The notes: generated by a model from the letters alone, not told the origin. 54,047 nucleotides of DNA from Methanobacteriota archaeon (GCA_002698225.1 NZWD01000008.1:1-54047), one strand, 5' to 3'; shown: positions 1 to 9,960, numbered from the stretch's first letter. A program made the numbers and translations.

Positions 1-1
1 C

Positions 2-514
2 GATGCAAATGTCATACTAGCTGATGTAATGGCATCAAACGGTATCATCCATGTCATCGACAAGGTTCTGATGCCACCAGCTGATGCTCCTGACACAACT
101 GGATGCGATGCTGTAATCGGAATCGACGACTCTGGTCTGGCATACGACACGCCCAATCTAGAGGTCGATGTCGGAGCCACCGTCTGCTGGATTTGGACTG
201 ATGAGTCAATGGCTCACAATGTCGCACAGATAGCCAAGGAAGGAGATACAACTCGCTACATGAGCGGAGTATACAGCGGCGAGTCAATGACCACAGTCGA
301 CTTCAGGCATACCTTCGATGTCGACCAGACCTTCAACTACATCTGCGAGCCACACGCGACTTCGGGTATGGCAGGTCAGATTGTAGTCGGTACTGGTAGC
401 ATCGATACGGTGGACAATGAGGAAGAGGACTCGAGTCTACCTGGATTCGGTGCTGGCATAGCCGCTTTGGCTATAGTTGGGGCCGTATTGATTGCAGGAC
501 GCAGGCTACGCTGA
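2..514 (+). CDS. FAS1-cupredoxin surface protein, C-terminal part (5' truncated by window)
   Basis: The listed ORF begins at an internal ATG, but the frame stays open to the window edge (DANVILADVMASNGIIHVIDKVL), which is the typical end of a fasciclin (FAS1) domain, so the gene enters from the left. After it comes a plastocyanin-like domain of about 90 residues, with the copper-ligand pattern MAHNV and later ICEPHATSGM (His, Cys, His and Met all present). The tail has a short acidic linker, SLPGFG, a hydrophobic helix and RRLR, which matches the PGF-CTERM archaeosortase sorting signal. I infer an extracellular, membrane-anchored blue-copper protein, perhaps for electron transfer. The domain assignment is strong; the redox partner is unknown. 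Confidence 0.85.
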   Translation, partial: DANVILADVMASNGIIHVIDKVLMPPADAPDTTGCDAVIGIDDSGLAYDTPNLEVDVGATVCWIWTDESMAHNVAQIAKEGDTTRYMSGVYSGESMTTVDFRHTFDVDQTFNYICEPHATSGMAGQIVVGTGSIDTVDNEEEDSSLPGFGAGIAALAIVGAVLIAGRRLR

Positions 515-552
515 GCAGCACAACTATTCACCTCAAGTCTCTATGGCGCCTC

Positions 553-702
553 ATGGAATATCGAATCATTAGATCGAAGACCCTTGAGGGCCTAGAGACT
601 GAGGTGAACCAAGCGATGGATGAGGGGTGGTCCGCCACGGGCGGGCCTACCACTCTACCATTCGGCTTCGCAGGCTACTTCCAAGCCTTGGTCAGAGAGT
701 GA
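553..702 (+). CDS. Small DUF1737-family protein (49 aa)
   Basis: This ORF is too short for the track. It reads MEYRIIRSKTLEGLETEVNQ...GFAGYFQALVRE and ends at the TGA at 700-702, one base before the convergent ilvE stop. The pattern (Y-R-I/L-I near the start, a helix LEGLETEVNQAMDEGW, then GG and YFQALV at the end) is that of DUF1737, a family of small proteins of unknown function. The length is normal for the family. The start is the only ATG that gives the full pattern. Its role cannot be told from the sequence. Confidence 0.7.
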   Translation: MEYRIIRSKTLEGLETEVNQAMDEGWSATGGPTTLPFGFAGYFQALVRE

Positions 703-1728
703 TCACTCGACGGTAACGGTCCAGCCGCGCTCGTCGGGGATCCTCCTCTGCTGAACGGCGGTAAGCTCGTCATACAGTTTCTGAGTTACTGGACCGACTT
801 CGTCACCGAACTCATAGACATGGTCTCCGAACCTGATTGAGCCGATTGGAGAGATTACTGCAGCAGTACCGGCGCAGAAACACTCGTCTGCACTCATTGC
901 ATACTCGACATCGACCTTCTCCTCTTTGACTTCGTAACCCAAATCCTCTGCAATCTCGAGCACAGACGCTCTAGTCACTCCTGGAAGGATTGTACCAGTC
1001 AGTTCAGGCGTCGAAACCACGCCGTCCTTGATACAGAAGAAGTTGGCAGCACCGACCTCCTCGATGTACCTGTGATGGACAGCATCGAGGTAGATTATCT
1101 CGGCATACCCTTCAGCTTTAGCCATCTTCGAAGGCACCATTCCGGGAGCGTAGTTACCAATCGCCTTCACCCCGCCCGAGCCACCAGGAGCAGCCCGATG
1201 AAACTCATCAGAGATCTTCAGTGAAATCGGCTTCATTCCCCCCTTGAAGTACGGCCCAACTGGTGAGACATATACGAGGAAGCGATACTCAGGAGCAGGT
1301 GCGACACCAAGAATAGCTCCACTACCCATCAGCAGCGGACGGACATACAATGCGCCCTTCCCCATAGGAGGAACCCAGCGCAGATTCTCAAGAACCGCTT
1401 GCCGCACAGCATCTTGGAACATTGCTTCTGAAACTGGAGGGATACCTAGGCGCTTAGCCCCTTCTTGCATCCTCTTTGCATTACGCTCGGGCCGGAAGAT
1501 GACTATACTGCCGTCAGCTGCTCTCTGTGCCTTCATTCCTTCAAACAGACCCTGTCCGTAATTGAGCACACCTGCAGCCGGAGACAAGGAGATATCTCCG
1601 AAGTCTTGCATTTCTCCGGGCTGCCACTCCTCGCCCTGTTTGCAGTGTGCGACATACATGCGATCGGTCTTCTGGTAACTGAAAGTCATCGAGTCCCAAT
1701 CTATCTCTGGGAGGTCGTTATCCAGCAT
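703..1728 (-). CDS. ilvE: Branched-chain amino acid aminotransferase
   Basis: The 341-aa protein is a fold-type IV PLP enzyme that interconverts Val, Leu and Ile with their 2-oxoacids using 2-oxoglutarate/glutamate, in the cytosol. Seen in sequence: LNYGQGLFEGMKAQR near residue 55, RPERNAKRMQEGAKRLGIP, the substrate region GALYVRPLLMGSG, the PLP lysine in GGVKAIGNYAPGM near residue 190, YLDAVHHRYIEEVGAANFF, and TGTILPGVTRASVLEIA. These follow the long (eukaryotic/BCAT2-like) IlvE subtype. It stands alone, convergent with the DUF1737 gene with no spacer, and divergent from polB. The ATG start gives a normal length. Confidence 0.93.
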   Translation of the reverse strand: MLDNDLPEIDWDSMTFSYQKTDRMYVAHCKQGEEWQPGEMQDFGDISLSPAAGVLNYGQGLFEGMKAQRAADGSIVIFRPERNAKRMQEGAKRLGIPPVSEAMFQDAVRQAVLENLRWVPPMGKGALYVRPLLMGSGAILGVAPAPEYRFLVYVSPVGPYFKGGMKPISLKISDEFHRAAPGGSGGVKAIGNYAPGMVPSKMAKAEGYAEIIYLDAVHHRYIEEVGAANFFCIKDGVVSTPELTGTILPGVTRASVLEIAEDLGYEVKEEKVDVEYAMSADECFCAGTAAVISPIGSIRFGDHVYEFGDEVGPVTQKLYDELTAVQQRRIPDERGWTVTVE

Positions 1729-1864
1729 CTGCGCACCCCGATTATTCGACAGGTGAGGGGTTCGGCTTTCAACGGTTCCGCTCTTTCAGTCCGCTATCGT
1801 TTTGTGCTCCCGCCCTGACATAGGTTGAAGGCGTCTGAGCACGGCCTGACATCGAGGGGCACGC

Positions 1865-4492
1865 ATGCAGTGGGAGGAAGAGATGTGCATTGTTTCAGGT
1901 TCCTACAAGTCGGGCGAAGGTAAGCCCCATAGAACAACAATCGAGTTGTGGTGTCGCTCAAGAGCAGGACATTCGGTTACACTCTTGATCAATGGACTTC
2001 GTCCATATGTGGTAATCTCATTACCTGATGAACCAAAACCGGCTTCAGAAGCCGATTCGGCGCTGGAATATCTGCGTAGTATGGACTGGGCCGTTAATGT
2101 CACACCCGTCGGAGATAAGTGGACTAAAGATGGAGAAAAACCCCACTGGAAAGTCGAAGTCCCACAGCCTTGGATGATTACCAGAGGTCCGAATATCAGG
2201 AAGACCTTGAAGGGGATGAATTGGGAGGTCAGTAGTGCAGATATTTTGTTTGAGCGCAGATTGTTGCTAGATTATGATCTCGGGCCTCACATCCTCGCTC
2301 GCGGAGAGGTTCTCTGGGCTGGTGACAGGGCTCCTTCTGAGGTACGCGACGAGACCACTGAAGATCGTGTTACTGCTGCAGATAGAATAGTCGAGGCCGG
2401 AGGTGCGGGCCTCTACCCAACAGATATGGTTGTATCATGCAATCTAGATGCCCTCTCGAGGACAGAGCCTTTCAGGACACCATTCGTCACCTTCTCTTTT
2501 GACTTAGAGACAAGTATCCAATCCAACCGAATACTTTGCGCTGCGGCTGTGATTGACAGAGGTGGTGAGCGCAGCGAGAAATCGTTCAGAGGAGAGGAGG
2601 CGGACATAATGGAGGGTCTATCCAAACTGGTGAGGTCAGAGGACCCTGACTTCATCACCGGCTACAATATCGACAACTTCGATCTCCCTCGTATGGCTGA
2701 GAGGATGGATGTTCTGACTGGTCGCTCGAAGATGGACGGTGCAGCGCTCTATGGATGGGGCAGAGTGCCAATGCTGCAGAGTGAGTCCAACCGCCTGTTC
2801 CCAAGTAGGCAGCAGAATAGGGTCTGGCGTATTCCGGGGAGAATCTCACTTGACGCCTGGTGGCAGGTCCGCCAGACTCTCAGACCTGAGCGCGAGTCTC
2901 TACGCTATGTCTCGAAGCTGTTGTGGCCCGAGGACGAAGATATGCACAAGCTCGACATCGATGCTAGCCAGATGGACCGCGAGTGGGAAGAGCGACCAGA
3001 CGAGGTTCTCGAGTACTGCGTACGCGATACAATCCTGCCTCTAGATATCCTCGATCGGTTACAATCGGTCGCTCGTAAGGAGGCTCTGGCATCTGTATCA
3101 CTCACTACTGTTGAGACCGCTTCGGCGGGGACAACTAGCCAGTGGATCGATTCGCTGGTAATCAGGCTGGCTGATAGCACCGGTGTGGCCGTGCCGACGA
3201 CTATTTCTGGACCCCGCAGGAGGGACCAGATTGCAGGAGGCTATGTCCACGAGGTTGACGCCGGACTCAAACCATGGATTGTGGTTCTCGATTTCAAGTC
3301 GATGTACCCTTCAATCATGATCTCAAACAACATCTGCTCGACCACTCTGGTCAGGGATGATTCGACTGATGAATCATACAGCGTCTCTCCTACTACCGAG
3401 ACCAGGTATCTGTCCAAGGATGACCGACTCGGACTGGTTCCTCGCCTACTCGAGCAGCTGATGAGCAGCCGTGACCAGCACAAGACAGCACTCGCCGCGG
3501 CAAGAGAGTCTGGAGACGAGGCTGAGGCCTTCCTTCAGGACCAGCTTCAATATGCTGTGAAAATCCTGATGAATTCATTCTACGGGGTCTTCGCCTCGAG
3601 TTTCTACCGCTTCACTCATCCCGATCTCGGTGCGAGTATCACCGAGTGGGCTAGGCACAACATCAGGAAGATTATCTCGGACCTCGAAACCGAGGGCTAC
3701 GATGTCGTCTACTCTGACACCGACTCAATCTTCGTTCGCGCACCAGTAGATGCAGAGGCCCCAATCAACAAGCCAGAGGAATCATCACCTGAGTTTGAGC
3801 TATGGGACCGGGCTAGATCCGAGACTATCAGGTTCGGAGAGAGGTTAGCGGAGCGTTTCACCAAGGAAGGTGCGGAGTTAGAGTTCGAGACCGCCCTGTC
3901 GGCATTCTTCAGCCACGGCGCTAAGAAGCGTTACGTCGGGCGAGTAATCTGGCCACGTGAGGAGATGTTGATTCGTGGATATGAGGTACGCAGAACCGAC
4001 TCCTTCGCTTTGCTCACTCGCACGATGACTGAAATGTTCGAGATGATTCTCGACGGTGAGGAATGGGCGGCGGTGGAGATGACTAAGTCGGTCATAGACG
4101 AGGTCAAGGAGGGCAATGCTAACCCCTCCGATCTAGTCATCAGCCGCTCCTGCAAAGGAACTCTGAAGCGCGATGGAACGGTGGACTTCTCCAAGGTCTA
4201 CGCCAATCCAGACGGACTTCCATATGTGAGAGCTGCCAAGGAGAGAATCCGGCGAGGGTTGCAGTTCACTCCAGGAATGAAGGTAGGCTACATCGTCACT
4301 GATTCGAAGTCCAGTCCGATGTCGGTTGAGCCTTGGCTCGTCGATGAGATAGGAGAGGAACCACCGGTGTATGACCCCGCCTACTATGCTGGACGTCTCG
4401 CGAAGTCACTGGGCCGAATCACAGAGGCTTTCGATTGGTCTGAGAAGGAATTACTATCTGGCTCGAGACAGCAGTCGATTTTCGACTTCTGA
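1865..4492 (+). CDS. polB: Family B DNA polymerase with PIP box
   Basis: This is an 875-aa replicative or repair DNA polymerase with 3'-5' proofreading. Exonuclease motifs are visible: FDLET (ExoI, ~211), TGYNIDNFDLP (ExoII, ~264) and YCVRDT (ExoIII, ~384). Polymerase motifs follow: DFKSMYPSI (A, ~475), KILMNSFYG (B, ~565) and YSDTDS (C, ~616), all with intact catalytic acids. The last residues, QQSIFDF, form a PCNA-interacting box. An alternative ATG lies seven codons in (MCIVSG); I kept the first because both give full domains. The gene stands alone between ilvE and a lipoprotein gene. Archaea of this type normally also have PolD, which is not in this window. Confidence 0.96.
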   Translation: MQWEEEMCIVSGSYKSGEGKPHRTTIELWCRSRAGHSVTLLINGLRPYVVISLPDEPKPASEADSALEYLRSMDWAVNVTPVGDKWTKDGEKPHWKVEVPQPWMITRGPNIRKTLKGMNWEVSSADILFERRLLLDYDLGPHILARGEVLWAGDRAPSEVRDETTEDRVTAADRIVEAGGAGLYPTDMVVSCNLDALSRTEPFRTPFVTFSFDLETSIQSNRILCAAAVIDRGGERSEKSFRGEEADIMEGLSKLVRSEDPDFITGYNIDNFDLPRMAERMDVLTGRSKMDGAALYGWGRVPMLQSESNRLFPSRQQNRVWRIPGRISLDAWWQVRQTLRPERESLRYVSKLLWPEDEDMHKLDIDASQMDREWEERPDEVLEYCVRDTILPLDILDRLQSVARKEALASVSLTTVETASAGTTSQWIDSLVIRLADSTGVAVPTTISGPRRRDQIAGGYVHEVDAGLKPWIVVLDFKSMYPSIMISNNICSTTLVRDDSTDESYSVSPTTETRYLSKDDRLGLVPRLLEQLMSSRDQHKTALAAARESGDEAEAFLQDQLQYAVKILMNSFYGVFASSFYRFTHPDLGASITEWARHNIRKIISDLETEGYDVVYSDTDSIFVRAPVDAEAPINKPEESSPEFELWDRARSETIRFGERLAERFTKEGAELEFETALSAFFSHGAKKRYVGRVIWPREEMLIRGYEVRRTDSFALLTRTMTEMFEMILDGEEWAAVEMTKSVIDEVKEGNANPSDLVISRSCKGTLKRDGTVDFSKVYANPDGLPYVRAAKERIRRGLQFTPGMKVGYIVTDSKSSPMSVEPWLVDEIGEEPPVYDPAYYAGRLAKSLGRITEAFDWSEKELLSGSRQQSIFDF

Positions 4493-4579
4493 ATGATGTA
4501 TTGCAAGCCTATCAAAGACGAAGCCATCAATGTCATGGCAGCGTAGGGTTGATTTCGCCCTTACTTCCAGACCTCTTTG

Positions 4580-5770
4580 ATGGCAAGCATGCGGACGCTG
4601 ACTTCACTACTCGCAATCCTACTGGTTTGCTCCCCAATGGCGGGCTGCCTTGACGCACTGTCAGGTAACGACCCACCTACCGTACAGATGTCCATGGATC
4701 CCTCTGAGAACATCAAGACGGACCAGTCGATAACCTTCAGTGCAGCTGGCTCATCGGACCCGGATGGCGATTCGATGACCTTCTCATGGACCTTCGGTGA
4801 CAGCAACACCGGCACCGGCTTGACCACAAGCCACACTTACTTGCAACCGGGGGATTATGTGGTCCGTCTGGCGGTTGGTGACGGCACCCACGAGACCACC
4901 ACTAGCAGATCTATCACTGTGCTCGATTCCTCAGCGCGTGAGCCAAATGCAGAAATTACCGCCAACAAAGACAATGATTGCGAAGGAGATGACCCACCTG
5001 GTGGAGATTTTGTCCTAGTATGGGTATGTGTCGATGACAATGACATAGATGACAGGACCATCTTAGTTTCCACCACAGTTACTCTGGATGGCTCAAGCTC
5101 ATGGGCTGGATGCGATCCTGACGATTCGAACTGCTATGCAGAGGAGTACCTAGTAGAGTACAACTGGGATCTCGACACAAACACTGACTCGGATGGGGAC
5201 GGAGACTCCCAGAACGACATCGATGCAACCGGAGAGACCTACGATTGGGAGGACTTACCTGCAGGTGCATGGGCAATCAGACTCACCGTGAAGGACAACC
5301 AAGGCCTAGTGAACCACCATGACTCCACTCTCTATGTCAACTACAGAGGAGTTTGGAATGACTTTGAGATGGATCGCCGTTATCAAGAGCCAGTGGTCAT
5401 GACATGGGAGTATCCGGTAACCTACGATGATGAGACTAAGGATAGAATCCGCTACCTAAGAGTCAAGCTGACCTATCCTGCTCAGGACGACGACCAGATT
5501 GGCGGCGGGGTACCAGGGACCACCACCAATAACAAGCTCGACTTGTACATGTACAACAGCACCAATGACGAGATAGCAAACACTTCCTCAATTGAGGATG
5601 ACAGCCGTAATGCAGGTGACTGCGCTTCTGACGATCGCTGCGTTTGGATGGTGATTGGAGGCTCAACTGTGCGTGGCTACTTACCTGGTGACTGGACAGT
5701 TGATATCGTCAACGAGGAGACTCACACCACCGAAGTCAAGTCGATGGTCATCGAGCTGCAATACAGATGA
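4580..5770 (+). CDS. PKD-domain lipoprotein
   Basis: The protein starts with a lipoprotein signal: a short basic N-terminus, a hydrophobic run (LTSLLAILLVCS) and the lipobox MAGC. The track start is a TTG; the ATG at 4580, or the ATG at 4589 just before RTLTSLL, is more likely. Residues ~35-115 form a PKD domain (TFSAAGSSDPDGDSMTFSWTFGD...YVVRLAVGDG). A second PKD-like domain with Asp-rich loops (DTNTDSDGDGDSQND) follows at ~150-255, and a C-terminal beta-rich region has no clear family. I infer an outer-face, lipid-anchored adhesion or binding protein, possibly calcium-stabilised. The ligand is unknown. Confidence 0.75.
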   Translation: MASMRTLTSLLAILLVCSPMAGCLDALSGNDPPTVQMSMDPSENIKTDQSITFSAAGSSDPDGDSMTFSWTFGDSNTGTGLTTSHTYLQPGDYVVRLAVGDGTHETTTSRSITVLDSSAREPNAEITANKDNDCEGDDPPGGDFVLVWVCVDDNDIDDRTILVSTTVTLDGSSSWAGCDPDDSNCYAEEYLVEYNWDLDTNTDSDGDGDSQNDIDATGETYDWEDLPAGAWAIRLTVKDNQGLVNHHDSTLYVNYRGVWNDFEMDRRYQEPVVMTWEYPVTYDDETKDRIRYLRVKLTYPAQDDDQIGGGVPGTTTNNKLDLYMYNSTNDEIANTSSIEDDSRNAGDCASDDRCVWMVIGGSTVRGYLPGDWTVDIVNEETHTTEVKSMVIELQYR

Positions 5771-5827
5771 CGGCGCCCCTATCGAAGCAATGCTCCCAAT
5801 TTCGCCCCCTAGAATAGGTGGGTGATG

Positions 5828-5868
5828 TTCATATATGGCCCATCGGTCGGCGGGACACTCAGAAGGTG
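5828..5868 (+). promoter_or_regulatory. TATA box and Shine-Dalgarno for EF-1A
   Basis: TTCATATAT at 5828-5836 is a good archaeal TATA box. About 26 bases downstream, transcription would start near 5858. AGAAGGTG at 5861-5868 then lies seven bases before the ATG at 5875. This arrangement puts the promoter inside the track's longer ORF and so decides in favour of the ATG at 5875. Inferred from spacing only. Confidence 0.55.
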
Positions 5869-5874
5869 TACATT

Positions 5875-7164
5875 ATGGGTTCACAATGGGAAGATAAGAG
5901 CAAGCCGCATTTGAATATCGTTTTCGTCGGACACGTCGACCATGGAAAGTCGACGACCGTCGGTAGACTACTATTGGACAGCGGTCACATAGAGCAGCAC
6001 GTCATTGACAAGTTCGAGCAGGAAGCCTCAGAGCGTGGAAAGGCCGGATTCGGTTTTGCCTACGTTATGGATGGTCTGAAGGAGGAGCGAGAGCGTGGAA
6101 TCACCATCGATGTCGCACACAAGGAGTTCTACACTCCTAACTACTACTTTACCGTCATCGACGCACCTGGTCACCGTGACTTCGTCAAGAACATGATTAC
6201 CGGTACTAGTCAGGCTGATGCAGCGGTCCTGAACGTAGCCGCCAACGACGGCGTCAACGCTCAGACCAAGGAGCATGCTTTCCTCGCACGCGTACTGGGT
6301 GTCCAGCAACTGATTGTCAATGTCAACAAGATGGACATCAGCGGTGTAGACTGGTCTCAGGACAAGTACAACAGTGTTGTAGCTGAGGTCACGAACCTAC
6401 TGAAGATGGCCGGTTTCAATACCGATGAGATCCCATTCGTCCCATGCAGTGCATTCGACGGTGACAACATCTTCAACAAGAGCGACAACACATCTTGGTA
6501 CAACGGTCCTACCCTCTTTGAGGCAATCGACGCTATCCAGATGCCACCTAAGCCAACCGACAGGCCTCTTCGCCTACCTATTCAGGATGTCTACAAGATT
6601 AGTGGAATCGGAACTGTGCCTGTTGGCAAGATCGAGACCGGAATTCTGAATGCTGGTAAGACCGTTGTATTCAACCCAAGTCAGCAGTCGGCTGAGGTCA
6701 AGAGCATCGAGATGCACCACACTATGGTCGACAAGGCCGAGCCCGGCGACAATGTTGGATTCAACGTCCGCGGTCTATCTGCTACAGACATCCGCCGTGG
6801 TGACGTCGCAGGATACCAGGACAACCCTCCAATGTTCGTCCGCCACGACGAGACCTTCGTCGGACAGATTCAGTTGATGGACATCCCGAAGGCGATTGGT
6901 ACTGGTTACACTCCTGTGTTCCACTGCCACACCTCACAGGTAGCAGTCCGCTTCATCGATTTGCTAGAGAAGACTTCGAAGGGTCAGAAGGAGGCCAACC
7001 CGGCATTCCTGAAGACTGGAGATGCCTGCCTCGTTCGATTCGGACCAACCAAGCCTATGGCAATCGAGCAGATGGATGTATTCCCCGAGCTTGCCCGCTT
7101 CGCAATCCGCGACATGGGTAAGACCGTGGCTGCTGGCGTCTGCATGAAGATCGACAAGAAGTGA
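5875..7164 (+). CDS. tuf: Translation elongation factor EF-1 alpha
   Basis: This GTPase delivers aminoacyl-tRNA to the ribosome. The 429-aa protein from ATG 5875 shows G1 GHVDHGKST, the switch region [12 protein letters not shown]3 DAPGHRDF and G4 NKMD, followed by two beta-barrel domains ([21 protein letters not shown]; then [12 protein letters not shown]...). The ORF-track start at GTG 5818 adds 19 residues that no EF-1A has, and it lies upstream of the apparent promoter, so I reject it. The gene is followed 19 bases later by rps10, the common archaeal EF-1A-S10 pair, presumably co-transcribed. Confidence 0.98.
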   Translation: MGSQWEDKSKPHLNIVFVGHVDHGKSTTVGRLLLDSGHIEQHVIDKFEQEASERGKAGFGFAYVMDGLKEERERGITIDVAHKEFYTPNYYFTVIDAPGHRDFVKNMITGTSQADAAVLNVAANDGVNAQTKEHAFLARVLGVQQLIVNVNKMDISGVDWSQDKYNSVVAEVTNLLKMAGFNTDEIPFVPCSAFDGDNIFNKSDNTSWYNGPTLFEAIDAIQMPPKPTDRPLRLPIQDVYKISGIGTVPVGKIETGILNAGKTVVFNPSQQSAEVKSIEMHHTMVDKAEPGDNVGFNVRGLSATDIRRGDVAGYQDNPPMFVRHDETFVGQIQLMDIPKAIGTGYTPVFHCHTSQVAVRFIDLLEKTSKGQKEANPAFLKTGDACLVRFGPTKPMAIEQMDVFPELARFAIRDMGKTVAAGVCMKIDKK

Positions 7165-7183
7165 TTCGGCTAGCGGTGAGTGG

Positions 7184-7513
7184 ATGCCAGTCGTCACTAC
7201 CATCAGGCTGACTGGCGAGAATCATTCCGATGTCGACCTTGTATGTGGTCAAATCAAATCTATCTCTGATGAGACAGGTGTCAATCTGCGTGGACCAATC
7301 CCTCTGCCTACTCGCAGACTTGTGGTCCCATGCCGCAAGAGCCCTGATGGAGAAGGCTCTGAGACCTGGGATCACTGGGAGATGAGGGTCCACAAGCGCC
7401 TTCTCGAGTTGGTAACCAACACAGCGAAGGACGAGAAGGCTCTGAGAAAGGTCCTAAGGATCCCTATCCCTGACTCAGTCACAATAGAGATCAGCCTACG
7501 AAACTTAGGCTAG
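7184..7513 (+). CDS. rps10: 30S ribosomal protein S10
   Basis: The 109-aa small-subunit protein contacts the 16S rRNA head. It shows the S10 fold pattern: [21 protein letters not shown], then [20 protein letters not shown], the conserved [12 protein letters not shown], and the end [13 protein letters not shown]. It is slightly longer than most archaeal S10 because of a small insert before the MRVHKR strand ([10 protein letters not shown]). It sits directly after EF-1A as expected. Its 3' end overlaps the convergent pepC gene by nine bases. Confidence 0.96.
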   Translation: MPVVTTIRLTGENHSDVDLVCGQIKSISDETGVNLRGPIPLPTRRLVVPCRKSPDGEGSETWDHWEMRVHKRLLELVTNTAKDEKALRKVLRIPIPDSVTIEISLRNLG

Positions 7514-8830
7514 GCTACCCATCGGGTCCCAAGCCGGTAATATCACCGGCTCAGTCTCAAGTCCCTCAAGCATCTTCTCGGTGAGGTACTCCTTAGGTGC
7601 AGCGATTTCGAACATGTACTCATCATACCATGAGTCATTCATCGTGTAGTAGCCCTTCTGGCCGTTATCATCCCCCCATGAGTTTTCGACTCGCCACCGT
7701 CGTGGCTTACCATTCACCACATCAACTCCGGTGAACAGCATGGCATGAGTCATCATCGTCTGGTTATGCCTCAATCTGTCCGCCTTATCCATGCCGTAAC
7801 TCACTCCGTACAGTCCCTCGACATCGTACAGATTGGCATCCCATAACCCTCTCTTTCGATCCATCTCCTTGCCGACATCGCACCCCATCCAAACTGGAGT
7901 ACCATCCTCTAACAGCTTCTGTGTAATCGCCTTCATCTCCTTGCTCGGCACGTTGAGATAGACCACGGGAGGGCCTCCAGCGACATTCTGAAGAAAGTCA
8001 ACAGTGTAAGTACGATAGTACTCGTTTCTTGGGTCATTGACCACACACAAGTAGTCCTCCCATTCGATATCCACATACTCGGCGGCGAACTCTCGGGGAG
8101 TCATCCTGCCTTTACGGTGAAATTCTCCATCCTTGTCTCTCCACTGCCAATCAAAGCTCTTCGGAGGCGTTCCCAAGTGAATGCAAAGCATCTTCCAAAC
8201 ATCAGCCATCCGCTTCTCTTTGTGAGCGCGAGCATCTTTCACAGTCCCACCTTCCTCAAGGATGCCGCGAATCTCGCAAGCAGAAGTCCTGAGGAAATTC
8301 TTCAGTTCGGTATTCATCCAACGCGTGGAACTGCTGGTATTTGATTCTGGATAGGCCGACTTGGGAACCAGTCCGTGCTTACGAATCAGGTTCATCGCCA
8401 TGTTCCACTGACCGCCGTCACCTATTGGGTCAGAGAGCAGGAAGTGGATGGTACGGTCGTCAACAGGCCTGTCAGATGTCTCAATAATTGCCTCAAGCAG
8501 ATGGTTTGAACGCTCGAATTTGTCCCAGAAGTGGATGTGCGCCTGACTGAACTCAAAATTCTTGACATTCATCTTCTTCATTGTCCCAGGCCTGAACAGA
8601 TTCAGCGTGGCAAACAGCCAACAACGCCCACTCCTCTTCTGTGCAGTCACTTTCCATTCATCCAACTTGGTGCTGAATGTGTTGTCAATATCTTGGACAA
8701 TGTCCCTGTTCAAAGTCAGATCAGGTAACTGCACATTGGTCACAGCGTTCTGTGCCACTCTATTCGACGGGTCGGAGCCGAACTCCTTCCTCAATTGCTC
8801 AACTTGCTTTCTAGTGATTGTCTTGCCCAT
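7505..8830 (-). CDS. pepC: Aminopeptidase C / bleomycin hydrolase (C1B)
   Basis: This is a papain-fold cysteine aminopeptidase of the PepC/bleomycin hydrolase type, which works in the cytosol on short peptides, usually as a hexamer. The catalytic Cys is in [12 protein letters not shown], the His in [12 protein letters not shown] and the Asn in [10 protein letters not shown]. The protein ends in a short tail like those that limit exopeptidase cleavage in this family. From ATG 8830 ([13 protein letters not shown]) it is 441 aa, the usual family length; the track's TTG start at 8884 adds 18 unlikely residues and overlaps the upstream stop. It lies downstream of the GINS-like gene on the same strand. 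Confidence 0.93.
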   Translation of the reverse strand: MGKTITRKQVEQLRKEFGSDPSNRVAQNAVTNVQLPDLTLNRDIVQDIDNTFSTKLDEWKVTAQKRSGRCWLFATLNLFRPGTMKKMNVKNFEFSQAHIHFWDKFERSNHLLEAIIETSDRPVDDRTIHFLLSDPIGDGGQWNMAMNLIRKHGLVPKSAYPESNTSSSTRWMNTELKNFLRTSACEIRGILEEGGTVKDARAHKEKRMADVWKMLCIHLGTPPKSFDWQWRDKDGEFHRKGRMTPREFAAEYVDIEWEDYLCVVNDPRNEYYRTYTVDFLQNVAGGPPVVYLNVPSKEMKAITQKLLEDGTPVWMGCDVGKEMDRKRGLWDANLYDVEGLYGVSYGMDKADRLRHNQTMMTHAMLFTGVDVVNGKPRRWRVENSWGDDNGQKGYYTMNDSWYDEYMFEIAAPKEYLTEKMLEGLETEPVILPAWDPMGSLA

Positions 8831-8880
8831 TGGCTCACCTATGGTGAGCCAATCATCCTCAGACGACACTAAGTCATTCC

Positions 8881-9756
8881 TCAAAGTGGGGCGGGCTCCG
8901 CTAGACCAGCAGCGACCAAAGTCTCAGCAATCAGAGACGAGCACGACTCGACATCACCCGCGGTCAGCACCATCTCTGAACCATCCGCGGAAATAATCGG
9001 ATCATCTAGATCCTTGAGAATCAGAATCCGCATCAACCCATCATCATCAGCAGGAGCAGTAGGAGCAGGAGGAGATGAGGCTCCGGTGGCGCGATCCGGA
9101 AAAGCGTCAATTTGTCTAATCCGATCTTCCTCATCAAAATCGGGATCATCCCAATCACCCGAAGAAGCGGGCTGCTCGGAGGCCGGAGCTGGAGATACAG
9201 AATTCTCTTCTTGTGGTTCAGAGAACTCTGTGAGTGGAGAATGGCCAACGGCCTTGGGGACGGTGGTCGAATCTATACTGGAGCCATGCTGCAGGGCGTT
9301 CCAAGAGACCTCATGCTTGTATTTCTCAATCAGATGTCCAATGCCGGCGTGAAAAGCTCGCTCTGAAGAGTCGTGCCTCTGCCAGTCAATTCCCTGGAAG
9401 CCCGAGCTTGCACTCATTGCATCCCCCCGATGCGACTTCATCAGATTAGAGAGGACTGCGTTCTGGGTGAACGCGTTGAGACGCAATCTAGTCAGATCGC
9501 TGATACAGGTCCTGATGTTTCCCAGTCTACGTGACTTCATTTGGGCCTCAGCACCCATGCCCTTGTCACGAATGGTCTCAGAGATTTCGGTCTCGAGATG
9601 ATGCAATAACTGGCCGACTGAGGCCCAGAATGCGGGTACAGGTAAATCGACTGGAACGGCTTGGCTCTTCTGCTTCCTGAGTAGTTCGAACAAAGACTTC
9701 TCGACCACTGACAACTGCTTCCCGTTGAGTCTAGGTGCTTCATCTCCATCTTCCAT
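8881..9756 (-). CDS. GINS complex subunit, Gins51-like
   Basis: The N-terminal ~150 residues are helical (VEKSLFELLRKQ..., ASVGQLLHHLETEISETIRDKG, RRLGNIRTCISDLTRLRLNAF). A disordered acidic, Pro/Ser-rich linker follows, and the last ~50 residues (MRILILKDLDDPIISADGSEMVLTAGDVESCSSLIAETLVAAGLAEP) closely follow the GINS B-domain pattern. This A-then-B order is that of Gins51 (Sld5/Psf1-like), which joins MCM and GAN/Cdc45 in the replicative helicase. ATG 9756 is favoured over GTG 9765 because GGGTGG precedes it. The linker is unusually long. The call rests on domain pattern, not strong identity. Confidence 0.62.
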   Translation of the reverse strand: MEDGDEAPRLNGKQLSVVEKSLFELLRKQKSQAVPVDLPVPAFWASVGQLLHHLETEISETIRDKGMGAEAQMKSRRLGNIRTCISDLTRLRLNAFTQNAVLSNLMKSHRGDAMSASSGFQGIDWQRHDSSERAFHAGIGHLIEKYKHEVSWNALQHGSSIDSTTVPKAVGHSPLTEFSEPQEENSVSPAPASEQPASSGDWDDPDFDEEDRIRQIDAFPDRATGASSPPAPTAPADDDGLMRILILKDLDDPIISADGSEMVLTAGDVESCSSLIAETLVAAGLAEPAPL

Positions 9757-9868
9757 CACAGCCACCCGCTACGAGTGGGACGCAGGTAATTATTGAACAA
9801 TTCCTCGCAACCACCACTCGCCGCTCCGGAGGCGCGGGTATCAAGACCCCAACTCCCTTCCACACGCC

Positions 9869-9953
9869 GCAGGTGTACCCGAGTGGTCAAAGGGGGAGGG
9901 CTCAAGATCCTCTGCGTAGTGCTTCGCAGGTTCGAATCCTGCCGCCTGCACCA
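9869..9953 (+). tRNA. tRNA-Leu (CAA)
   Basis: The acceptor stem GCAGGTG pairs with CGCCTGC (one G-U), followed by discriminator A and an encoded CCA. The anticodon stem GAGGG/TCCTC encloses CTCAAGA, giving anticodon CAA for UUG codons. The variable region is enlarged, as expected of leucine tRNA, and the T arm is GCAGG-TTCGAAT-CCTGC. No intron is seen. It sits just before the HAD phosphatase stop, on the opposite strand. Confidence 0.93.
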
Positions 9954-9960
9954 TCTCATC

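Noticed and set aside
5818-5874. Extended N-terminus of EF-1A (GTG 5818)
   Set aside because: Extra residues [19 protein letters not shown] are absent from the family and span the TATA box and Shine-Dalgarno of the ATG at 5875.
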